Assembly: GCF_019977395.1 (NCBI RefSeq)
Contig: NZ_AP024660.1
Location: 2,108,001-2,172,000, forward strand
DNA length: 64,000 nucleotides
Source of the DNA: Arthrobacter sp. NicSoilC5
Lineage (GTDB): Bacteria > Actinomycetota > Actinomycetes > Actinomycetales > Micrococcaceae
Direction: 5' to 3'
The notes beneath the pieces are model-generated. The model ran no database searches. It saw only the letters and a list, made by a program, of their open reading frames with translations, and was not told the origin of the DNA. Positions within the stretch are counted from its first letter, which is position 1. The number at the start of each line of letters is the position of its first letter. The position numbers and the translations under genes are program-made. Shown here piece after piece: positions 57,309 to 64,000 of the stretch.

Positions 57309-58253
57309 TTACTTGATGCCCGTAGTCGCGATGCCCTTGATGAGGAACCGCTGGCCAAAAAGGAACACCAGGAAGACCGGCAGCAGCGAGACGATGGACA
57401 TGGCAAACAAGGAACCCCAACTCGTGGCCGACTGGGAATCCACGAAAGCCCGGAGGGCCACCGGAACGGTGAACATGTCCGGATCCGTGAGGTAGATCAG
57501 GGCACCAAAGAAGTCGTTCCAGGTCCAGATGAAGGTGAAGATGGTGGTGGTGGCCAGCGCCGGCACCATCAGCGGCAGGATGACCCGCAGAAAGATGCGC
57601 GGATGGCCGGCACCGTCGATGCGGGCTGCCTCGTCAAGCTCCCGTGGAATACCACGGATGAACTGGACCATGAGGAAGACGAAGAATGCGTCCGTGGCCA
57701 GCAGCTTGGGCACCAGCAGGGGCCAGAAGGTGTTCACCCAGCCAATCTGCGAGAACAGGATGTACTGCGGGACGATTACCACGTGGAACGGCAGCATGAT
57801 GGTGAGAAGCATGATGCCAAAGAACAGTTTCTTTCCCGTGAACTGGAGCCGGGCAAAAGCGTAGGCGGCCATGGAACAGGAAACGAGGTTTCCCAGGATG
57901 GAGCCGATCACCACGATGGCCGAGTTCAGCATGTAGTGGCCAAAGGGGTGGGTCAGGGCCGACCAGCCGGACGTGTAGTTGCTCATTTCCAGGCTGTTGA
58001 GCCAGAGGCCCGGCTCCCGGAAGATCATCTCGTTCGGCCGCAGCGATGACACCACCATCCACAGGAGTGGATAGATCATCAGCGCGCCGGCCAGGATCAG
58101 GATGCCGTGCTTCATGAGGGATTTGCCCCGCTGGGCCCGGCTGAAGGCCAGGGTTCCCCGGGACTCGCGGACCCGCGGCTTGCGGTTGTTAGGCTTGCCG
58201 GCACCCGCGGTCTTCTTGTCCGCGGCGGGCAGCGTCTCCAGGTTAGTCGTCAT
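57309..58253 (-). CDS. Carbohydrate ABC transporter permease (MalG-type)
   Basis: A permease of about 314 residues. A basic N-terminal 45 residues precede six helices; the EAA loop is IPRELDEAARIDGAGHPRIF followed by LRVILPLMVPALA. ATG 58253 begins MTTNLETLPAADKK and lies 11 nt inside the partner permease gene, so translation is probably coupled; the frame open further upstream is the shadow of that gene. Confidence 0.92.
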   Translation of the reverse strand: MTTNLETLPAADKKTAGAGKPNNRKPRVRESRGTLAFSRAQRGKSLMKHGILILAGALMIYPLLWMVVSSLRPNEMIFREPGLWLNSLEMSNYTSGWSALTHPFGHYMLNSAIVVIGSILGNLVSCSMAAYAFARLQFTGKKLFFGIMLLTIMLPFHVVIVPQYILFSQIGWVNTFWPLLVPKLLATDAFFVFLMVQFIRGIPRELDEAARIDGAGHPRIFLRVILPLMVPALATTTIFTFIWTWNDFFGALIYLTDPDMFTVPVALRAFVDSQSATSWGSLFAMSIVSLLPVFLVFLFGQRFLIKGIATTGIK

Positions 58254-59187
58254 AGAAAACCCAATACTTAGAAGCGATGAAGTTGATGGCGGTAAAGACG
58301 CCGATGATGAGCAGCAGCACCCACGCCATGGCGGACGCGTAGCCCATGTCGAACTGGCCGAAGCCCTTTTGGTACAGATACAGGGTGAAGAACATGGTGG
58401 AGTCTGAGGGCCCGCCATTGCCGCCGGAGACGATGAACGCCTGCGTGAAGGACTGGAAGGACCCGATGATCTGCAGCACCAGGTTGAAGAAGATGATCGG
58501 GCTCAGCATCGGCATGGTGATCCGCCAGAACTGCTGGAGCGTGCTGGCGCCATCCACCTTGGCGGCCTCGTAGTACATGGCGGGAATCTGCCGCAGGCCT
58601 GCCAGGAAGATGATCATGGGTGCGCCGAAGGTCCAGACGTGCAGCAGGATGATCGATCCCAAAGCGGTGCTGGGATCCGAGATCCAACCCGGACCCTGGA
58701 TCCCGAACATGGCCAGCACCTGGTTGACCAGGCCCGTGGTGCCAAAGATCTGCTTCCACAGGATGGCCACGGCAACGGATCCGCCCAGGAGGGACGGCAA
58801 GTAGAACACCGAACGGTAGAACGGGAGGCCGCGGAGGCCCTTGTCCAGCACGAGGGCTATGAGCAGTGCAACGGCGAGCTGCAGGGGGACGCCGACGAAG
58901 ACATAGGTGAAGGTGACCCGCAGCGAGTTGTGCAGCCGGGCGTCACTGAGCATCCGGGTGAAATTGTCCAGCCCGGTCCATTCCGGCGGCTGCAGCAGGT
59001 TGTAGTCCGTGAAGGACAGGTAGAGGGACATCAGCATCGGGCCGATGGTGATGGCCACCAGGCCCACCAGCCATGGCAGCAGGAAGATGTAGGCGGCCTT
59101 GTTATCCCGCCTGTTGGCCTTCTTTTCCTCGGCGGTGACTCCGCCCTTCCGCCGGGTAATGGAGCTGAGCTCGCTGATGGCGCTCAT
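58243..59187 (-). CDS. Carbohydrate ABC transporter permease (MalF-type)
   Basis: A permease of about 314 residues: NKAAYIFLLPWLVGLVAITI, YLSFTDYNLLQPPEWTGLDN and EAA loop AMYYEAAKVDGASTLQQFWR followed by ITMPMLSPIIF. ATG 59187 has GGAG 8 nt upstream; GTG 59214 would add nine residues. Divergent from the solute-binding-protein gene at 59524 across a 336-nt regulatory region. Confidence 0.92.
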   Translation of the reverse strand: MSAISELSSITRRKGGVTAEEKKANRRDNKAAYIFLLPWLVGLVAITIGPMLMSLYLSFTDYNLLQPPEWTGLDNFTRMLSDARLHNSLRVTFTYVFVGVPLQLAVALLIALVLDKGLRGLPFYRSVFYLPSLLGGSVAVAILWKQIFGTTGLVNQVLAMFGIQGPGWISDPSTALGSIILLHVWTFGAPMIIFLAGLRQIPAMYYEAAKVDGASTLQQFWRITMPMLSPIIFFNLVLQIIGSFQSFTQAFIVSGGNGGPSDSTMFFTLYLYQKGFGQFDMGYASAMAWVLLLIIGVFTAINFIASKYWVFYDD

Positions 59188-59418
59188 CGGAGCTGCTCCG
59201 TCCGAGACAGGCACACTGCGTCCGGCGCCAGGGCCGGACGATGCGTCCTCGGGATGTGTTTTGCGGCCATGTGGTCTCCTTTGGTCATCGTGGCCTCCAC
59301 GTTGCGGTCATCGCCAGGCGATGGGGTGTGCGGCACCTCCGGCACGGTCAGCTGCTGCCGGGAATGGCTGCGGATTCCGGCGCCGCGGGTGCCTTCGAAA
59401 ATGCGGCTCGGTACCAAA

Positions 59419-59475
59419 GTAAACGCTTTCTTGACTCCTGTATAGCCCTTTGTTAGTTTTTGAGAAACCGTTTTC
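59419..59475 (+). promoter_or_regulatory. Promoter bracketed by two LacI-type operators
   Basis: A plus-strand promoter, TTGACT (59431-59436), 17 nt, TAGTTT (59454-59459), is flanked by GTAAACGCTTTC (59419-59430) and GAAACCGTTTTC (59464-59475). Each operator matches GAAAGCGCTTTC (57168) at 10 of 12 positions. The first abuts the -35 and the second covers the start site, a clear repression layout for the gene at 59524. The rest of the 59188-59523 interval contains no gene. Confidence 0.7.
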
Positions 59476-59523
59476 TGCTGGACGCATCACTCCACCCTAA
59501 ATGAGAAGCCGAGGGGCACAACA

Positions 59524-60819
59524 ATGAAGTTTGGTCTCAGAAAATCCGCCGTCGGAGTAACCGGCGCCATTGCCGCCCTGGCCATTGCCCTGACCGGCTG
59601 CGGCAACAGTCCCCAGGCGGGAAAGGTGGGGACGGCGGAAGATCCCGTCACCATCCGGTTCGCCTGGTGGGGCAATGACTCCAGGGCCAAAACCACGATG
59701 GAGGTCATCAAAGCCTTCGAAGCCGCCAACCCCACCATCAAGGTCCAGGGCGAAAACACCGAATACAGCTCCTACTGGGACAAGATGGCCACCCAGATCG
59801 CAGGTGGAACAACGCCCGATGTCATTGCCATGAGCGGCGCTTACCCCAGTGAGTACGCCAGCGGCGGCGTCCTGCTGAACCTGGACAAGGTCAAGGACCA
59901 GATCGACACGTCGAAGTTCGCGGAAGGCACCGTGGACCTGGGCAAAATCGATGGCAAGCAGTACACCATCACCGCAGGCGTCAATTCCATGTCGATGGTC
60001 CTGGACCCCAAGGTGTTTGAAGCGGCAGGCGTCCCCATGCCGGATGACGAAAAGTGGACCTGGGACGACTACGCGCAGATCGCCGCCGAGATCACCCGGA
60101 AGTCACCCGCCGGCACCTTTGGCACCACCCCCACGGCCAACGATTCCTTCCTTGCTGTCTGGGCCCGCCAAAACGGCGAAGATCTCTACACCGACGACGG
60201 GAAGAAAATGGGCATCAGCGAGGACACCCTTGCCCGCTGGTTCGAGCTCAACAAGAAGCTGATGGATACCGGCGGCGCACCTTCCGCATCACAGACGGTG
60301 GAGGACGGGTCCGCGCAGCCGGAGATGACCCTGATGGGGCAGGGGAAACAGGGCATGAAGATCTCCTGGAGCAACCAGATGACGTCCTACTCCGGCGCGC
60401 CCCTGGTCATGGCAAAGCTGCCGGGCGAGAGCGGCAAGCCGGGTGCCTGGCTCCGGTCCTCGATGGAATACGCCATCTCATCCAAGTCCGCACAGCCCAA
60501 GGAAGCGGCCCTCTTCATCAACTACCTGGTCAACAACATGGACGCCGCTTCAAAAATCAAGAGCGACCGCGGCATGCCCGCCAACACCGAACTCAAGGCC
60601 GGCATCACTCCCCTGCTGAAGGAAACCCAGCAAAAGGAAGCCGCCTACCTGGACCGCATCGCCGCCCTCAAAGTCCAGGCCCCCAAGCCGTTCCCGGCGG
60701 GATCATCGGCAACCATGGAAGTTTTGAACCGTTACAACACGGATGTACTCTTCGGGAAGATCTCTCCGCGCGACGCGGCCAAGGGCATGATCTCCGAGGT
60801 AAACCAGAACCTCTCCTGA
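59524..60819 (+). CDS. Extracellular sugar-binding lipoprotein, second of two paralogues
   Basis: A 431-residue lipoprotein: MKFGLRKSAVGVTGAIAALA leads to lipobox LTGC, and the mature part starts VTIRFAWWGNDSRAKTTMEV. Segments such as AEITRKSPAGTFGTT and YNTDVLFGKISPRDAAKGM have counterparts in the paralogue at 55671. GAGGGG precedes the ATG. It is the first gene of a plus-strand operon with an esterase and the Gfo/Idh-DUF6807 fusion, and divergent from the permeases it presumably serves. Confidence 0.92.
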   Translation: MKFGLRKSAVGVTGAIAALAIALTGCGNSPQAGKVGTAEDPVTIRFAWWGNDSRAKTTMEVIKAFEAANPTIKVQGENTEYSSYWDKMATQIAGGTTPDVIAMSGAYPSEYASGGVLLNLDKVKDQIDTSKFAEGTVDLGKIDGKQYTITAGVNSMSMVLDPKVFEAAGVPMPDDEKWTWDDYAQIAAEITRKSPAGTFGTTPTANDSFLAVWARQNGEDLYTDDGKKMGISEDTLARWFELNKKLMDTGGAPSASQTVEDGSAQPEMTLMGQGKQGMKISWSNQMTSYSGAPLVMAKLPGESGKPGAWLRSSMEYAISSKSAQPKEAALFINYLVNNMDAASKIKSDRGMPANTELKAGITPLLKETQQKEAAYLDRIAALKVQAPKPFPAGSSATMEVLNRYNTDVLFGKISPRDAAKGMISEVNQNLS

Positions 60820-60874
60820 CCGCAGCGCCCAACGGCGGCAGCAGGCAGGACCATCACCGAAAGGAGCCGGCCAC

Positions 60875-62026
60875 ATGACTCCAGCACGGCCCAGCGCCAT
60901 CGCGGGCTATAACGACTGGCCGGCCTACGTAAGAAACAACCCGCGCCATCAGGCCCCAACCGCCGCGGCGCAGGAGCTTTCGGACGCGCTGGGCGTACCG
61001 GGCGCGGGCGCACTGCCGGAGGTCACGGTGCACTGGGAGGAAACGTACGACGGCGCCACCACCTCCCAGCTCAGCTGGCAGTTGGGTTTCGGGCCACGGA
61101 CTACGGGCTGGCTGGTGCGGCCGGCTGGACGTCCCGGTCCCCTGCCGGGCGTCCTGGCTCTCCACTGCCATGGCGGCAACAAGTTCGGCGGCGCGGACCG
61201 GCTGGTGGACCTCCCGGAAAGCCACCCGTCGGCGGCCGCCGCCCGTGCCGGGCTCTATGACGGGCGGGCCCTGGCCACGGACATCGCCCGCCGCGGTTTC
61301 GCAGTGCTGGCCCACGACACCTTCGCCTGGGGCAGCCGCAAATTCGACCTCTCAACGCCGCCGTGGCGGACCGCCGCCGCAGCGGCGGCGAGGCAGGCGC
61401 AGTGGCGGGAGGACGGCGTCGTACCCACCGACGCGGACCAATACAATGCCGCCGCCGGCTTCCACGAGGACACCGTGGCCAAGGCCGCAGGCCTGCTGGG
61501 CACCAGCCTGGCCGGCATGGTGGCGTACGACGACCTCGCAGCCCTGGAAATCCTGGCAGCCCTGCCCGGGGTCGACCCGGAGAACCTGGGCTGCATCGGG
61601 TTCTCGGGCGGAGGTGGCCGGTCGCTGGCCCTGGCAGCCCTCAGTCCCCGAATCCGGGCCGCAGTGGTGACCTGCATGATGACCACCTTCGAGTCCCTCC
61701 TCCCCGCCTACCTGGATGCGCACTCGTGGCTGCTGCAGACCCCCGGGCTGTGGAGGCTGGGCGATTGGCCGGAGCTTACCGGCCGGTCAGCGGCCGCCCA
61801 GTTCCTGGTGCAATACGCTCTAGCGGATGAGCTCTTCCCGGAGGACGGGATGCGCCAGGCGCACCACCTGCTGGAATCCCTGCACGCCGGTACGGACAAG
61901 TACACAGGCGCCCTTTGGCCCGGGGGGCATATCTTCACTGGGCCCATGCAGGACGAAGCACTCGAATTCCTGGCCCACACCCTGGCCCTCCGGCCCACCT
62001 ACAACACATCCCAAGGACCGTTATGA
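60875..62026 (+). CDS. Alpha/beta-hydrolase esterase (acetyl-esterase-like)
   Basis: A 383-residue alpha/beta hydrolase: oxyanion region LALHCHGGNKFGG, nucleophile elbow GCIGFSGGGGRSLALAAL (Ser in GFSGG), Asp in YALADELFPEDG and His in WPGGHIFTG. No signal peptide, so it acts on imported substrates. The family includes dienelactone-hydrolase-like and carbohydrate acetyl esterases; the precise group was not resolved. AAAGGAG precedes the ATG. Its TGA overlaps the ATG of the next gene by 4 nt. Confidence 0.82.
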   Translation: MTPARPSAIAGYNDWPAYVRNNPRHQAPTAAAQELSDALGVPGAGALPEVTVHWEETYDGATTSQLSWQLGFGPRTTGWLVRPAGRPGPLPGVLALHCHGGNKFGGADRLVDLPESHPSAAAARAGLYDGRALATDIARRGFAVLAHDTFAWGSRKFDLSTPPWRTAAAAAARQAQWREDGVVPTDADQYNAAAGFHEDTVAKAAGLLGTSLAGMVAYDDLAALEILAALPGVDPENLGCIGFSGGGGRSLALAALSPRIRAAVVTCMMTTFESLLPAYLDAHSWLLQTPGLWRLGDWPELTGRSAAAQFLVQYALADELFPEDGMRQAHHLLESLHAGTDKYTGALWPGGHIFTGPMQDEALEFLAHTLALRPTYNTSQGPL

Positions 62027-64000
62027 CCACACAGCACTCCGCCGCCGCGGACCAGCCGCAGCAGCAGGCCGCTTCCCCAGCCGTCCCGCGGGTAGCCCTG
62101 GTGGGCGTGCACGGCTTCGGCGAGCGCCACCTTGCCAACCTGTCCCGGCTCGAACAGGCCGGCGCCCTGGAACTGGTGGCCGTCGCCGATCCCAACCCGC
62201 CGCAAGCCGGCACCCTCGCCGCCCCGGTGGCCGTGTTCCCCGATTTGGATGGACTGCTGGCCGCCCGGCCGGGGGTCGACGTCGTCATCATTGCCACGCC
62301 CATCCAGACCCATGCCCCGCTGGCGGTAACCGCGCTGGAAGCCGGGATGGACGTCTACGTCGAAAAGCCGCCGGTGGCCTCCCTGGCACAGTTTGAAGAG
62401 GTCCTTGCCGCTGCCCGGAAAAATGGGCGGCTGGTCCAGGTTGGCTTCCAGAGCCTGGGGTCCCACGCGTTGCCTGCCATCACGGAGATGGTGGCTGCCG
62501 GGGATGTCGGCACCGTCCTGGGCATCAGCGCCACCGGCCAGTGGCTGCGGACCAAGGCATATTTCAAGCGCTCGCGCTGGGCCGGGAAGCGCACCCTGGA
62601 CGGCACCGATGTGGTGGACGGCGTGGCAACAAATGCGCTGGCCCACGCCGTTGCCACTGCACTCCACGTCGCCGGCGCCCGCACCCTGGCAGATGTGGCC
62701 TCCGTGGAAACAGACCTGTACCGGGCCCACGGGACCGAAAGCGACGACACGTCCGTACTCCGCATCCGCACGGCCAACGGAGCCACGGTGCTGTGCGCCC
62801 TGACCCTCTGCGCCCCGGAACAGCAGGATCCCACCGTGACCGTCCACGGAACCCTGGGCGACATCACGCTTTCCTACACAAAAGACGAGGTGGTCATCAC
62901 CACTGCCGATGGCGAACGCCGCGAGACATATGGCCGCACCGACCTCTCGGAGAACCTGCTGGACGCCCGCGCCACCGGGGCGCCGCTCCTGTCCGCGCTG
63001 CAGGACACCGGCGCCTTTACCGCCGTCCTCGAAGCCATCCGCACCTCCCCCGCGCCCGCCCCGATCGACCCCGGATCCATTTCCTGGGAAGGCGCGGGCG
63101 ACGACGCCCACCCGGTGGTCCAGGGCATCAGCGACCTCATCGGACGGTCCGTCAAAGCGCAGGCAACGTTCGCCGAGCTCGGTGTCCCGTGGGCGCGGGC
63201 CATTCCGCCCGTCCGCACGCTGACCATGGACAGACGGCCGGTGGCGGACTGCCAGGATGGCAGCCACATCCGCGCGGTCTCCTCCCCGCGGCCCTACCTG
63301 CACCCCGTCAGGACCCTGGGCGGCACCGTGGTGACGGACCACCAGCCGCTGGACCACGTATGGCACCTTGGTGCCGGCGTGGCCCTGCAGGACGTGGACG
63401 GCGTGAACTTCTGGGGCGGCCGCACCTATACCCGGGAGGCCGGAGCGTACGTCTGGCGCCCGGACCACGGCACCATCAGCGCCACGGCCGTACAGCAGAC
63501 CGATGCGGCCGGCGGGCACGGGGGCACGCTTCAGGAAACCCTGAGCTGGAACGGCCCGGACGGCGCCCCGATCCTCCTGGAGGAACGCTCCTGGGCGTGG
63601 TCCGGCGTCGCGCCCTCCACGTGGCGCCTGTCCCTCGACTTCGCGCTGTCCCCTGCCGGCAGTACGCCTGTCAGCCTGGGCAGCCCGGGCTCCAATGGCC
63701 GCTTTGAAGGCGGCTACGGCGGCTTCTTCTGGCGCCTGCCGGCCTGCGACGCCGCCACGGTCTGGACGCCCGATGGCAGTGGCGAGGCGGAGACCCACGG
63801 CAGCGTCACGCGCTGGCTCGCGTGGTCGGGAACGTTCGACGGCGGCCCGGCCACCCTGGTGTTCGTGGCCCCGGAAAGCTGCACGGATCCGTGGTTCGTC
63901 CGCGTGGAGGGCTACCCGGGCGTAGGCCAGTCGCTGGCATGGGAGGCGCCCGTCATCGCCCAACCAGGCGAGCCGGTCCGGCGGAGCGTCACCGTTTTTG
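62023..64000 (+). CDS. Gfo/Idh/MocA oxidoreductase fused to a DUF6807 (PmoA-like) domain, partial
   Basis: The gene runs off the right edge after about 659 codons. Residues 1-400 are a Gfo/Idh dehydrogenase: VALVGVHGFGERHLANLSRL, ATPIQTHAPLAVTALEAG, VYVEKPPVASLAQF and SRWAGKRTLDGTDVVDGVAT, nearly the same as the protein at 45277. From about residue 410, HIRAVSSPRPYLHPVRTLGG and DHVWHLGAGVALQDVDGVNF, WGGRTYTR and GGYGGFFWRLP match DUF6807/PmoA. ATG 62023 overlaps the esterase stop (ATGA), with AAGGA 7 nt upstream. The fusion suggests oxidation and a second step on the same sugar; function not established. Confidence 0.88.
   Translation, partial: MTTQHSAAADQPQQQAASPAVPRVALVGVHGFGERHLANLSRLEQAGALELVAVADPNPPQAGTLAAPVAVFPDLDGLLAARPGVDVVIIATPIQTHAPLAVTALEAGMDVYVEKPPVASLAQFEEVLAAARKNGRLVQVGFQSLGSHALPAITEMVAAGDVGTVLGISATGQWLRTKAYFKRSRWAGKRTLDGTDVVDGVATNALAHAVATALHVAGARTLADVASVETDLYRAHGTESDDTSVLRIRTANGATVLCALTLCAPEQQDPTVTVHGTLGDITLSYTKDEVVITTADGERRETYGRTDLSENLLDARATGAPLLSALQDTGAFTAVLEAIRTSPAPAPIDPGSISWEGAGDDAHPVVQGISDLIGRSVKAQATFAELGVPWARAIPPVRTLTMDRRPVADCQDGSHIRAVSSPRPYLHPVRTLGGTVVTDHQPLDHVWHLGAGVALQDVDGVNFWGGRTYTREAGAYVWRPDHGTISATAVQQTDAAGGHGGTLQETLSWNGPDGAPILLEERSWAWSGVAPSTWRLSLDFALSPAGSTPVSLGSPGSNGRFEGGYGGFFWRLPACDAATVWTPDGSGEAETHGSVTRWLAWSGTFDGGPATLVFVAPESCTDPWFVRVEGYPGVGQSLAWEAPVIAQPGEPVRRSVTVF

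Noticed and set aside
60725-60736. TGAACCGTTACA, an 11/12 match to the LacI operator TGAATCGTTACA
   Set aside because: It lies inside the coding region of the solute-binding protein and encodes the Leu-Asn-Arg-Tyr stretch. No promoter is nearby.

Overview
The window is high-GC DNA with dense, short-gap operons, many GTG starts and TANNNT-type -10 elements placed 6-7 nt before start codons. Together with MenA/MenB/MenE menaquinone genes, Rex, an IniB/dynamin locus and MsiK-dependent-looking sugar ABC systems without ATPases, this points to an actinobacterium of the Micrococcaceae (Arthrobacter/Pseudarthrobacter-like). This assignment is an inference from gene content and codon usage. No rRNA, tRNA, CRISPR array, prophage or insertion sequence was seen.

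Region 1 (about 0.2-10.8 kb) is chromosomal housekeeping: pentapeptide-repeat protein, CsbD-like stress protein, a Y-family DNA polymerase, dienelactone hydrolase, amino-acid permease, CPBP protease, VOC protein, then menB-menE-menA and small membrane proteins. A 64-bp perfect palindrome lies between csbD and the polymerase gene.

Region 2 (10.8-19.8 kb, all minus strand) is a five-gene locus: Hsp70-like ATPase with a membrane anchor and a long Pro/Thr-rich tail, LuxR regulator, IniB-like Asp/Asn/Ser-rich repeat protein, and two overlapping dynamin-like GTPases. It resembles mycobacterial iniR-iniBAC with an Hsp70 receptor added. It is the best candidate here for an incompletely described system, probably envelope-stress sensing and membrane maintenance.

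Region 3 (19.9-30.7 kb) holds the System II cytochrome c maturation operon (phosphatase-tlpA-ccdA-resB-ccsB), YceI, a PQYGQ-repeat membrane protein, rex with a glutaredoxin, a SerB-like HAD phosphatase, the 32-residue bS22-type ribosomal protein, a small HTH protein, and DAHP synthase. The DAHP synthase gene is preceded by an apparent leaderless 19-residue leader peptide containing Trp-Tyr-Ala-Tyr-Phe and by mutually competing hairpins, which is an attenuator-like arrangement.

Region 4 (30.7-64 kb) is a carbohydrate-utilisation island. It contains a rhamnose operon (rhaM-rhaI-rhaDE-rhaB-CE7 esterase) divergent from a LacI regulator. Next comes a rhamnogalacturonan-type uptake operon (Lpl/Yte-like ABC transporter, acetylesterase, DUF1961/YesU, YesL). 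Then follow a GH42 beta-galactosidase with its own ABC/MFS operon, an orphan DUF222-HNH gene, and a transporter in which one permease pair sits between two related binding proteins. The island ends with an esterase and a Gfo/Idh-DUF6807 fusion that runs off the right edge. Near-identical LacI-type operators (TGAATCGTTTCA-like) recur from 36.9 to 51.7 kb, suggesting one regulator ties the rhamnose, rhamnogalacturonan and galactoside genes together. A second operator type (GAAAGCGCTTTC-like) marks the rightmost cluster.
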